64,000 bases of DNA from an uncultured Pelagibacteraceae bacterium (GTDB lineage Bacteria; Pseudomonadota; Alphaproteobacteria; Pelagibacterales; Pelagibacteraceae). Positions within the stretch are counted from its first letter, which is position 1. Every line of letters starts with the position of its first letter. Positions 10,408 through 19,872 of the stretch are shown one piece after another. Below the pieces are notes generated by a model. It did no database searches. It worked only from the letters and a program-made list of their open reading frames with translations, and had not been told where the DNA came from. The position numbers and the translations under genes are program-made. The stretch lies in the NCBI GenBank assembly GCA_902587155.1, contig CACIKE010000003.1:1-64000 (forward strand), given 5' to 3'.

Positions 10408-11837
10408 CTCCACCCACCTACAGATTTAACCTCTAGAAACTCTTCTAGACCATGTTCACCAGCTTCTCTACCGATCCCTGAATGTTTAAATCCTCCAAAA
10501 GGCGCATCAACAGCAATACCAGCACCATTAACATCAACCATCCCAGATCTAAGTTTTCTAGCAACTCTCTTTACTTTTTCTTTATCTTTGGTTTGAATAT
10601 AGTTTGTTAATCCGTAGGGAGTATCGTTTGCAATTTCAATAGCTTCTTCCTCCGTTTCAAAAGGCATTACAGATAAAACTGGACCAAATATTTCTGTTCT
10701 TGCTATTTCCATTTTATTATTAACATCAGCAAATACAGTAGGCTTTACAAAATAACCTTTTTCTAATCCATCTGGTTTGCCAGGGCCTCCAGCTACTAAT
10801 TTAGCCCCCTCATCAATACCCTTCTTGATTAAAGTTTGTATCTTGTTGTATTGAGTTTCAGAAATAACTGGGCCAATATGCTCTCCCTCTTTTTTTGGAT
10901 CACCAACCTCGAAATTTTCTGTATACTTCTTTAATCTTTCCACAGCTTCATTATACATTGATTTTTCAACTAGCATTCTTGTGGGTGCATTACATGACTG
11001 GCCTGAGTTTCTGAAACATCTCAAAGCACCTCTTTCTATTGCATCTGGATCAGCATCTTTAAATATTATATTTGCACCTTTACCACCAAGTTCTAAACTT
11101 ACTCTTTTAAAATCTTTCGCAGCATTTTGGGAAATTAATGCTCCTGCTCTAGTTGATCCGGTAAATGAAATCATATTAACGTCAGGATGACTTGTTAATG
11201 CATCGCCAGTTGTTGCTCCATCACCATTAACTAGATTAAACACACCTGCTGGAATTTTAGACTCATCAATAAGCTCAGCTAATATCATTGAAGATAACGG
11301 AGCTAGTTCAGATGGTTTTAAAACCATAGTGCAACCAGACGCTATTGCAGGCATTACTTTTAAACAAACCTGATTCATTGGCCAATTCCACGGTGTGATT
11401 AATGCACATACGCCTTTTGGTTCATAAATAAGTCTTTGGTTAGGCGCATGTTCTCCTAATGGTTTTTCAAATTCAAAATTTTTTAAATATCTTATAAATG
11501 ATTTTAAATGTGCAGCACCTGTGCCAGCTTGAAGTTTTGTTGCAAAATCTTTTGGTGCTCCCATCTCTATCGTAATTGCATTTGCGATGTCAGCCCATCT
11601 TTTCTTATAATTTTCGTAAAGTTTTTCTAATAATGTTATTCTCTCCTCTTTTGATGAAAACGCCCACGAATTGTAAGCTTTTTTGGCAGCATTCACGGCA
11701 TCGTTTACATCATCTTTGTTGCCTAGTGTTATAACTGCACAATTTTCTTCTGTTGCAGGATCAATTACCTTGATTTCTTCTTTACTTTTTGGTGTTACCC
11801 ATTTGCCGTTGATATAAAAATTTTTTTTATTTTCCAT
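10404..11837 (-). CDS. NAD(P)-dependent aldehyde dehydrogenase
   Basis: PWNWPMNQVCLKVMPAIASGCTMVLKPSE, FTGSTRAG, LELGGKGANIIF, NSGQSCNAPTR. Confidence 0.93.
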   Translation of the reverse strand: MENKKNFYINGKWVTPKSKEEIKVIDPATEENCAVITLGNKDDVNDAVNAAKKAYNSWAFSSKEERITLLEKLYENYKKRWADIANAITIEMGAPKDFATKLQAGTGAAHLKSFIRYLKNFEFEKPLGEHAPNQRLIYEPKGVCALITPWNWPMNQVCLKVMPAIASGCTMVLKPSELAPLSSMILAELIDESKIPAGVFNLVNGDGATTGDALTSHPDVNMISFTGSTRAGALISQNAAKDFKRVSLELGGKGANIIFKDADPDAIERGALRCFRNSGQSCNAPTRMLVEKSMYNEAVERLKKYTENFEVGDPKKEGEHIGPVISETQYNKIQTLIKKGIDEGAKLVAGGPGKPDGLEKGYFVKPTVFADVNNKMEIARTEIFGPVLSVMPFETEEEAIEIANDTPYGLTNYIQTKDKEKVKRVARKLRSGMVDVNGAGIAVDAPFGGFKHSGIGREAGEHGLEEFLEVKSVGGWS

Positions 11838-11857
11838 TGAAGATTCCTAACCTTTCT

Positions 11858-12817
11858 TTACTTTTTTGCAAATAGATTTGTTAACTCATAAACTATAGTA
11901 GCAGCTGCAAGTGATGTTACCTCAGCATGATCATAAGCAGGTGATACCTCAACAACATCTGCAGAGATTAAATTCATACCAGACAAGCCTCTAATAACAT
12001 TAACCATTTCTCTAGTGGTCATGCCAGCTATTTCTGGTGTACCAGTGCCAGGTGCAAAAGCAGGATCTAAAACATCAATATCAATTGATAAATAAAATGG
12101 ATTATCTCCTACTCTTTTTTTTATTCTTTCAGCAATTTTATCAGTGCCTTCAGTTTGAAACTCATCACAATGAATTATCTTAAATCCAAAACTTTCATCA
12201 TTTTTAAGATCTTCTCTGCTATACAATGGACCTCTAATACCAACATGCATTGAAGCATCATCCTTGAATAAATTTTCTTCACGTGCTCTTCTAAAAGGTG
12301 TTCCATGAGTATAAGGCGCACCAAAATAAGTATCCCAAGTATCAAGATGCGCATCAAAATGAACTAAAGCAACAGGACCATTATTAATTTTATTTACTGC
12401 TTTTAATAAAGGAAACGCAATTGTATGATCTCCACCTAAACTAATTATACCACCAGTTTTTTTAAGAAGGTCCAAGGCTCCTTCCTCAATTTGCTTAATT
12501 GCTTCATCTATATTAAATGGATTACAAGTAATATCACCTGCATCAGCAACTTGTTGAACTTTAAAAGGCTCAACATCATAATTTGGATGATAATTTGTTC
12601 TTAAATGTCTTGAAGCTTGTCTAATGCTTTGAGGACCAAATCTTGCTCCAGGTCTATAACTTGTGCCTGCATCGAATGGTATCCCGACTATTGCAACATC
12701 GCAGTACTCAACATCTCTTAATTCTGGTAGTCTAGCAAAAGTTGATGGGCCGGCAAATCTTGGAACCTTTGTACCACTTACTGGTTGAATGGGTTCTTTG
12801 GTTCTTTTTTTTTTCAT
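11858..12817 (-). CDS. speB: Agmatinase / ureohydrolase family
   Basis: GGDHTIAFPLLKA, HFDAHLDTWD, SIDIDVLDPAFAPGTGTPEIAGMT; start assigned to internal MKKKRTKEP. Confidence 0.88.
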   Translation of the reverse strand: MKKKRTKEPIQPVSGTKVPRFAGPSTFARLPELRDVEYCDVAIVGIPFDAGTSYRPGARFGPQSIRQASRHLRTNYHPNYDVEPFKVQQVADAGDITCNPFNIDEAIKQIEEGALDLLKKTGGIISLGGDHTIAFPLLKAVNKINNGPVALVHFDAHLDTWDTYFGAPYTHGTPFRRAREENLFKDDASMHVGIRGPLYSREDLKNDESFGFKIIHCDEFQTEGTDKIAERIKKRVGDNPFYLSIDIDVLDPAFAPGTGTPEIAGMTTREMVNVIRGLSGMNLISADVVEVSPAYDHAEVTSLAAATIVYELTNLFAKK

Positions 12818-12871
12818 CACAAAAACTCTATCACATTCTAACAAATTGGAATATCTTCAATAATACTAATT

Positions 12872-13594
12872 ATGAAATTATTAAACCTCATTTTATTGTA
12901 TTTATTTTTAATTTCTCCAACTCAAGCAGATACAATTTACGAATTAATAAAAATTCCAAACCTGGAGATTTATAATCTTAAAACTGAAAACAAATTAAGA
13001 TACTTGAATGCTAAACAAGCATTTACAATAGGTGTTGATAATAATATCAATTGTTTCAAATCATCAAAACAAGACCTAGATAAAAAATATAAGATTATTG
13101 AAAAAAATCTTAATAGATATTCTCAAAACTTTTTAAAAAAAATAAATTTAAAATACATTGTTATGTGTGAAGACTTATCAATCTCAGGTATCAATACTGC
13201 TGGGATTCCTGATAATGTAATGAAAACTTTAATTGTAGATATTAAATTTAATGATAGATATTTTGAAAGAGTGTTACATCACGAAGTGTTCCACATAATT
13301 AATGATAGTTACAAAGATATATTTAACCAACAAATTTGGTCTAGTTTTAATCCTAAAGAGTTCAATTATGCAGAATGTTCAACATGTACTAAAAAAATAG
13401 GATTAGAAACATATTCTAAAACATTTGGTTTTATTACTGAATACTCGCGATCCACCGCTTCTGAGGATATGGCTGAGGTATTTTCTCATTTAATGTATGG
13501 AAATTTACCTGAAACGGTTGATCCAATTCTTCAAAGAAAAATTGAATTCATCAAAAAAGGGCTCCTAAAAATTGATGAAAATTTTATTTTATGA
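12872..13594 (+). CDS. Predicted exported HExxH-type (zincin-like) protein of unknown function
   Basis: N-terminal signal peptide-like MKLLNLILLYLFLISPTQA; RVLHHEVFHIIND contains HEVFH; downstream SEDMAEVFSHLM. Confidence 0.6.
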   Translation: MKLLNLILLYLFLISPTQADTIYELIKIPNLEIYNLKTENKLRYLNAKQAFTIGVDNNINCFKSSKQDLDKKYKIIEKNLNRYSQNFLKKINLKYIVMCEDLSISGINTAGIPDNVMKTLIVDIKFNDRYFERVLHHEVFHIINDSYKDIFNQQIWSSFNPKEFNYAECSTCTKKIGLETYSKTFGFITEYSRSTASEDMAEVFSHLMYGNLPETVDPILQRKIEFIKKGLLKIDENFIL

Positions 13595-14235
13595 TTGAAA
13601 AGATAAAAGCATCAAAATCTGAAAAAATAATATTTATATTTGTTGTAATTTTAGGTTTATTTTCAATTACCTCTTTTGTTTTGCTAAAAGATAAATGTTT
13701 ATTTGTTAAGAATTATGACCCAAATAAAATTAATTTTGAAAATCCAAATAACATAGCAATTCTAAATGTTGAATGTGGAAATGTGATTATAGAATTATAT
13801 CCAGAAATATCTCCAAATGGAGTAGAAAGATTTAAAACATTAATTAAATCTAATGCCTACGATGATGTGGCATTTCATAGAGTCATTAAAGATAAGCTTG
13901 TACAAGCTGGTGATGTAGAATTTGGAAAAAAAGGAAACATTGATTATGGAAAAATTGGAACTGGAAAATCTGGTTTAGGTACAATCAAATCTGAAGTTGA
14001 TAAGGATTTTAACTACACCAAAGGAAGTGTAGGATTAGCTCGATCTTTAAAATATGATACTGAAGATAGTCAGTTTTTTATAATTCTTCAGGATGAACCT
14101 TTGTATGAAGGGGAATACACACCCATTGGAAAAGTAATATTTGGCTTAGAAGCTTTAGAAAAAATTAAATACTTAAATAAATCTGAATATGTTTTAAGGC
14201 CTGACTTTATAAATACTCTTAGATTATTTAATTAA
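13591..14235 (+). CDS. Membrane-anchored cyclophilin-type peptidyl-prolyl isomerase
   Basis: N-terminal TM (IIFIFVVILGLFSITSFVLL); FHRVIKDKLVQAGD, GSVGLARS...DSQFFIILQDEP; ATG overlaps upstream stop (ttatgat). Confidence 0.85.
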   Translation: MIEKIKASKSEKIIFIFVVILGLFSITSFVLLKDKCLFVKNYDPNKINFENPNNIAILNVECGNVIIELYPEISPNGVERFKTLIKSNAYDDVAFHRVIKDKLVQAGDVEFGKKGNIDYGKIGTGKSGLGTIKSEVDKDFNYTKGSVGLARSLKYDTEDSQFFIILQDEPLYEGEYTPIGKVIFGLEALEKIKYLNKSEYVLRPDFINTLRLFN

Positions 14236-16450
14236 CCAAAGGTTTACCAGTAGCAAGAGTGTGTTTAATTCTATCTTGAGTTTGTTTAGTTTCGATTAAT
14301 CTCATAAAAGCATCAAGTTCCAATTTAAACAAATCATCCTCTGTAAGAGTTTTATCTTTGGTAGTTTCACCACCGCTTAAAACGTGAGCTAATTCTTTTG
14401 CTACAGTCAAACCATGATCCAATATAACTTTATCATTGTAAAGTTTTTCTAAAATTTTGTTCATATCATCAATAACTGCTTTACCAGGTAAATTAAATGT
14501 AAGCTCATTTGGTGCTTTAAAGTCCATGTTTTCATTTAAGATTTTTTTTGATACCTCAAGCAAACTATTTCTATTCATAATTCTTTTATTTTCAGGCAAT
14601 AAGTATTTCAAAGGTTCTGCCTCAACTGGAGACGTAGCTGTTCTACCATAGCCAATTATATCAAATACTTTTAAGGGTGCATATTTTGGGTCTTTCTTAG
14701 CCTCTTCAGTATTTAACCATCTAGCCAGCATTTCTTTACATCCGCCTCCAGCAGGAATTAATCCAACAATAGTTTCTACCAATCCGATTACAATATTTGT
14801 ATGTGAGGCTACGAAATTACTTTGTACTAAAACTTCAAAACCTCCTCCCAAAGTTAATCCTGATGGTGCAGATATAACTGGGTATTTAGAGTACTTAAGA
14901 TGTTTGCAAGTTTCTTGAAAATATTTAATAAATTTTTCTATCGATTTAAAATCATTTTTATTAGCAAATTCCATAGTATAGGTCAGGTTAACGCCAGCAG
15001 AAAATTGCATACTCTCATTAATTATTATTAAAGGTTTATCAGTTGCTTTCTTAAGTGCATCCATTGAGTCATAATCGAGTGCATTAGCTTTAGTCGTAAA
15101 CTCAACAATATTAAAATCATTAAATCTATAAATTGCAGCTGAACTGTTACCATCAACACTTGAGGCAGTTTTCTTGATCTTGCCTAAAGTTTCAATTGAT
15201 GTGTACTTTTGCCTTTCACCATAAAAATTTTCATCTTTAGAATTAGATAAATTTTCTAAAAAATTATTACCTTTATATTCATCAACTTTATCAAAAAAAT
15301 TTTTTACACCAATTTCTTCTAACATCTCAAAAGGTCCTTTCGCCCAGTTAAATCCAAGTCTCATTGCCTCGTCTATGTCATTAAATTCTTTAGTAATCCC
15401 AGGAACTAGAGATGAAGCATATTTAATTATCTTAGATAATACTGACCAAGCATAGTCTCCATACTTATCATTTCTATTAATTAGAGCCTTTAAATCTACT
15501 TTATCAGACTTAATATCTATTTTTTGACTTGTTGAATACTCGCCAGTTTCAAGATTAATAGCTTCCATAATTTTTCCACTATCAGTCTTCTTCATTCTAT
15601 AGAATCCGCCTTTGCCTTTTCTCCCGGTATATCCAGTTTCGATTAATTTTTTAACTAAAGGAATTTCTTTAGCAACCTCATGGAACTCATCAGATTTTGG
15701 AAGTTCTTTGATAAAACTTTTTAAAACATCTGCCATTAAATCTATTCCAATCAAATCATATAATCCAAAAACTCCCGTTTTAGGTATACCCATAGGTCTT
15801 CCAAAGATTGCATCTGCTTCTTCCACAGAAAGTTTCATCTTAAATGCTTCAGTCATTGCAACTTGCATTGCGTACACACCTACCCTATTTCCAAGGAAAC
15901 CAGGGGTATCGTTACAAACGATTGCTCCTTTACCTAACTCAACTTCACAAAATTCTTTTAATTGATTGATTTTATTTAAATCATTGTCTTCATTCTTAAC
16001 TATTTCAAGAAGACCCATATATCTAACTGGATTAAAAAAATGGGTAATACAAAAATCTTTTTTTTGATCTTTATTTAAATTTTGAGATAAAACTTTGATT
16101 GGGATTGAGGAAGTGTTTGATGAAACTATTGCTCCATCTTTCCTACTTTCAAAAATTTTATCATAAATTTGATGTTTAATATCAATTCTCTCTACCACTG
16201 CCTCAACAATCCAGTCAGCATCTTTAACTACATTGAAATCATCAGATATATTTCCAACTTTAATATTATCAATTTTGGTTTTATCAATTAATAAAGGTGG
16301 TCTTGATTTATGTATTCGTTTTCTAGCATTTTGACTTATTTCAGTTTTTAAATCTAAAAGAGTGACAGGGATATTGGCATTACAGAGATGTGCAGCTATA
16401 CCACTACCCATTGTACCTGATCCAATAACTACTACATTCTTAATTTTCAT
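14228..16450 (-). CDS. Bifunctional 3-hydroxyacyl-CoA dehydrogenase / enoyl-CoA hydratase with dehydrogenase domain N-terminal (FadN-type order)
   Basis: GSGTMGSGIAAHLCNANIPVTLLDL (NAD-binding) first; C-terminal crotonase-like segment APSGLTLGGGFEVLVQSNFVASHTNIVIGLVETIVGLIPAGGG. Confidence 0.85.
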   Translation of the reverse strand: MKIKNVVVIGSGTMGSGIAAHLCNANIPVTLLDLKTEISQNARKRIHKSRPPLLIDKTKIDNIKVGNISDDFNVVKDADWIVEAVVERIDIKHQIYDKIFESRKDGAIVSSNTSSIPIKVLSQNLNKDQKKDFCITHFFNPVRYMGLLEIVKNEDNDLNKINQLKEFCEVELGKGAIVCNDTPGFLGNRVGVYAMQVAMTEAFKMKLSVEEADAIFGRPMGIPKTGVFGLYDLIGIDLMADVLKSFIKELPKSDEFHEVAKEIPLVKKLIETGYTGRKGKGGFYRMKKTDSGKIMEAINLETGEYSTSQKIDIKSDKVDLKALINRNDKYGDYAWSVLSKIIKYASSLVPGITKEFNDIDEAMRLGFNWAKGPFEMLEEIGVKNFFDKVDEYKGNNFLENLSNSKDENFYGERQKYTSIETLGKIKKTASSVDGNSSAAIYRFNDFNIVEFTTKANALDYDSMDALKKATDKPLIIINESMQFSAGVNLTYTMEFANKNDFKSIEKFIKYFQETCKHLKYSKYPVISAPSGLTLGGGFEVLVQSNFVASHTNIVIGLVETIVGLIPAGGGCKEMLARWLNTEEAKKDPKYAPLKVFDIIGYGRTATSPVEAEPLKYLLPENKRIMNRNSLLEVSKKILNENMDFKAPNELTFNLPGKAVIDDMNKILEKLYNDKVILDHGLTVAKELAHVLSGGETTKDKTLTEDDLFKLELDAFMRLIETKQTQDRIKHTLATGKPLVN

Positions 16451-16462
16451 TTGATTATTTTA

Positions 16463-17317
16463 CTATCGATTAATTCCTCTAAGCCTCTCTGATCGTCTTC
16501 TCAAAAGCTCAGCGGTTACTAATATTAATGTTGATAGTATAATTAAACAAGTCGCAACAGCTAGAATTGTTGGACTTAACTGTTCTCTTAAACCTGTCCA
16601 CATTTGAATAGGAATAGTTGTATTTTCTAATCCTGCTAAAAATAAAACAACAACAACTTCATCAAATGAAGTCACAAAAGCAAATAATCCACCTGAAATA
16701 ACTCCTGGTAATATTAGTGGCAACGTAATTTTCATAAAAGTATTTACTGGATCACTACCTAAACTTGCAGCAGCTCTAGTTACACTGTGATCAAATCCTG
16801 AGAGTGTAGCAGTAACCGTGATAACAACAAAAGGCGTTCCTAAAATTATATGGGCAAGAACAATACCTGTATGGGTTGCTGCCAAACCAGCTTTTGCCAT
16901 AAAGAAAAATATTGCAACACCTGAAATAATTAAAGGTACAATCATAGGAGAAATTAAAACAGCCATTATCAAACCTTTGTAAGGCATGTGCCTACTACTC
17001 AAACCTAAGGCAGCAACTGTTCCTAGTATTACTGAACCTATTGTTGCAAAAATTGCGATAATAAAACTATTCTTAGCAGCTAATCCCCAAGGATTTTTAG
17101 TTCCGTAAATCATATCTTTATACCATCTCAAAGAAAAAGCATCTGGATCAAGCCTTTTCATCCCATCAGAGAAACTTAAAAATTCTTCTGCGTTGAAAGA
17201 TAATGGAAAGATTACAAATAAAGGGGCAATAAGAAAAAAGAAAACTGCACCACAAATTGTTAGATAAATATAATGCCAAATTCTATAATGTGGTTCTGTA
17301 TATTTTGGTAAAGCCAT
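16463..17317 (-). CDS. potI: ABC transporter permease, spermidine/putrescine type (PotC/PotI)
   Basis: Multi-TM; EAA-like loop AAASLGSDPVNTFMKITLPLILPGVISGGLFAFVTSFDE. Confidence 0.82.
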   Translation of the reverse strand: MALPKYTEPHYRIWHYIYLTICGAVFFFLIAPLFVIFPLSFNAEEFLSFSDGMKRLDPDAFSLRWYKDMIYGTKNPWGLAAKNSFIIAIFATIGSVILGTVAALGLSSRHMPYKGLIMAVLISPMIVPLIISGVAIFFFMAKAGLAATHTGIVLAHIILGTPFVVITVTATLSGFDHSVTRAAASLGSDPVNTFMKITLPLILPGVISGGLFAFVTSFDEVVVVLFLAGLENTTIPIQMWTGLREQLSPTILAVATCLIILSTLILVTAELLRRRSERLRGINR

Positions 17318-17322
17318 ATTAA

Positions 17323-18576
17323 TTATCCTAATTTGATATTATCTATTCCTACTATTTTGTTATAAAGCCAATAAATCACCAACACTCCACTTAACAACAT
17401 TAATCCCATTGCAGATGCGAAACTCCAGTCTAGGGTACTTTTCATATGAAAGGCGATCTGGTTACTGATTAAAGTCCCAGATGCACCGCCAACTAAGGCT
17501 GGTGTAATGTAATAACCAATCGCTAAAATGAACACTAATAAGCAACCTGCACCAATTCCAGGAATTGTAAGTGGGAAATAAACTTTCCAAAATGCTACAA
17601 ACGGTGTACCGCCTAGCGATTTTCCAGCTCTCATTAAGCTTGGTGAGATAGTTTTCATTACACTGTATAATGGGAGTACCATGAAGGGTAGCAAGATTTG
17701 TGTCATTGCTACGTAACTTCCTGTTTTGTTGTACATCATCTCAGGCCTATTATCATCTGCTACCAATCCTATTCCTACAAAGAAATCATTAACTATACCT
17801 TGTTGTTGCAACAGAATCATCCAGCTGGCAGTTCTCACAAGTAATGAAGTCCAGAACGGCAACAGTACGCAGATCATTAATAAGTTACTATACTTCATGG
17901 GTAAAGTAGCTAATAAATGAGCTATTGGATAAGCCATTAAAAAACAAAAGACAGTTACAAAGAATGCTATTTCCAAAGTTCGTAACCACAACACTCTGTG
18001 AATTCTTCTATCCTCCTCAACACTTACTATCTTTCCCTCTTCGTTTACATACATATCCATTCCTTTTAGATATTTTTGACCTGTAAATTCAGGGGCTCTT
18101 CTTTGGATTGCTCTCCAGTACTCAACATCGGCCCATCTTTTATGGACTGACATTATTTGCTCTTTATAATTTCCCTCTTCAAATTTTTTAGATGCTCTTC
18201 TTAATTTTTTAATAATACTTTTAAATCCGTTTTTAGTGTAATTTAATTGAGTAGATAGTTTACCTTCTCGTTTATCTTCAACAAGTTTTACAAAGTCCTC
18301 ATGAAAAGCTGCGAAAACTTCCTCATCTGGCAACTCTTGTCCGTCCCAATTTTCCATTGCTTTAAAAGTTTTTGGAAGCATTTGTGTTACCATTTTATCA
18401 TCGACACTTCTGAACAACATGTCACCTATTGGAAAAACGTAGGTAATAATTAAGAACAATAATAAAGGGGCAACAAGCAAGAAAGCTTTGATCTTATTTT
18501 TTCTCTCAGCTTTTTTAAGACTTACCTCTAAAGGTATCCCATCTGTAGTTAGAATCTGATTTGTTTCTGAGCTCAT
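17323..18576 (-). CDS. potH: ABC transporter permease, spermidine/putrescine type (PotB/PotH) with a large insert after TM1
   Basis: EAA-like AGKSLGGTPFVAFWKVYFPLTIPGIGAG; about 140 aa hydrophilic insert between first and second TM segments. Confidence 0.8.
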   Translation of the reverse strand: MSSETNQILTTDGIPLEVSLKKAERKNKIKAFLLVAPLLLFLIITYVFPIGDMLFRSVDDKMVTQMLPKTFKAMENWDGQELPDEEVFAAFHEDFVKLVEDKREGKLSTQLNYTKNGFKSIIKKLRRASKKFEEGNYKEQIMSVHKRWADVEYWRAIQRRAPEFTGQKYLKGMDMYVNEEGKIVSVEEDRRIHRVLWLRTLEIAFFVTVFCFLMAYPIAHLLATLPMKYSNLLMICVLLPFWTSLLVRTASWMILLQQQGIVNDFFVGIGLVADDNRPEMMYNKTGSYVAMTQILLPFMVLPLYSVMKTISPSLMRAGKSLGGTPFVAFWKVYFPLTIPGIGAGCLLVFILAIGYYITPALVGGASGTLISNQIAFHMKSTLDWSFASAMGLMLLSGVLVIYWLYNKIVGIDNIKLG

Positions 18577-18583
18577 AAATAAA

Positions 18584-18609
18584 AAGGGCGGTTATAAATA
18601 ACCGCCCTT
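18584..18609 (-). terminator. Intercistronic hairpin (attenuator/terminator) between the binding-protein gene and potH-like permease
   Basis: AAGGGCGGTTAT..ATAACCGCCCTT perfect 12-nt arms, followed on the minus strand by TTTATTTAT. Confidence 0.75.
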
Positions 18610-18646
18610 AAATTATAATATATAATTTAGTTCTTTAAAACTTAAA

Positions 18647-19774
18647 TTATAGACCAGCTTTCATAGCTTCCCATTTTTCACCAAGCTCTGTTCCGTTATC
18701 AGCCCAGAAAATTGGATCTACTAGGAAGTAGTTTTTAGTGTTAGCTGGTGCAGTTGGCATTTGTGGTACCATGTTAGTCTTACCATCTTTATACCAAGGC
18801 TCACCTTTTTCCATAATACTAATTGAAGATTTTCTCCAAGGAGCATATGCAATGTATTTAGCACTTCCTGCTAACATTTCAGAACTAGTCATCATAGCTA
18901 AAGCTTTTTTAGCCATACCATTAGCATCGTTTGGTCCACCTTTAACTTGCACGAAATATTCGTAGTCAAGACCTTGGCCATCCCAAACTTGTTTGATTGG
19001 TGCACCTTCTCCAATTTCAGCATTGAAGAATCTACCATTCCAACCAGTAGCCATTACTACTTCACCTGATACTAACAGTTCTGGTGGTTGAGCACCTGCA
19101 GACCAAAATACACATCCACCTTTTGGATCTGTACATAATTCTTTGATCTTGTTCATTGCTCTTTCAACACCTTTTTCTGTTTCTAAAGCTTTGTAGATTT
19201 TTGCTCCACCTTTTCCTGGCTTGATACCATCTGCAGCTAAAGCAATCTCTAAATTAGTTAAAGCGCTTTTGTAGATAGCTCTTTTTCCAGGGAATTTCTT
19301 TGTGTTAAAGAAATCTTTGATAGTCTTTGGAGTACCTTTAACGTTTTCAGTGTTATAAGCGTAGTTCCAAGAATATAAAATATTTCCTACAGCACATTTA
19401 CTTGGCATTGCAGTAAAGAAATCTTTACTTGCTGGAGTTCCATCTGGAGCTGGCGGGAAGTCTTTGTCAAAATCAAATTCAACAAATAATCCTTCATCAC
19501 ATCCAGTGATAGTATCCATTGCAAACACGTCGATTATATCCCACGTGATTTTTCCAGCTTCTTTTTGTGCTTTGATTTCTGATAAACCACCTGAATAATC
19601 AACCCAAGCAATGTTAATGCCTAGTTTTTTAGCAGTAGGATCACCATAACCTAACTTTTGAGACTCTGTATAAGCCCCACCCCAAGACACTGCAGTAACT
19701 GTTGTTGCAAATGCTGAAGTAGTTAGTGAAAGTACAAAAGAAATAGCTAGTAATATTTTACTTAGTTTTTTCAT
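18647..19774 (-). CDS. potF: Extracellular solute-binding protein, spermidine/putrescine family
   Basis: Signal peptide MKKLSKILLAISFVLSLTTSAFA; TAVSWGGAYTESQ; encoded with matching permeases and ATPase. Confidence 0.82.
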   Translation of the reverse strand: MKKLSKILLAISFVLSLTTSAFATTVTAVSWGGAYTESQKLGYGDPTAKKLGINIAWVDYSGGLSEIKAQKEAGKITWDIIDVFAMDTITGCDEGLFVEFDFDKDFPPAPDGTPASKDFFTAMPSKCAVGNILYSWNYAYNTENVKGTPKTIKDFFNTKKFPGKRAIYKSALTNLEIALAADGIKPGKGGAKIYKALETEKGVERAMNKIKELCTDPKGGCVFWSAGAQPPELLVSGEVVMATGWNGRFFNAEIGEGAPIKQVWDGQGLDYEYFVQVKGGPNDANGMAKKALAMMTSSEMLAGSAKYIAYAPWRKSSISIMEKGEPWYKDGKTNMVPQMPTAPANTKNYFLVDPIFWADNGTELGEKWEAMKAGL

Positions 19775-19872
19775 TTTTCCTCCGTTTAAACGTTTAAAAA
19801 ACTAATTAAAACAACTTCAGGGAAGAGAGTCAACAACCCTTTTTATCTACTTATTCAATAATTGTGGAATGT

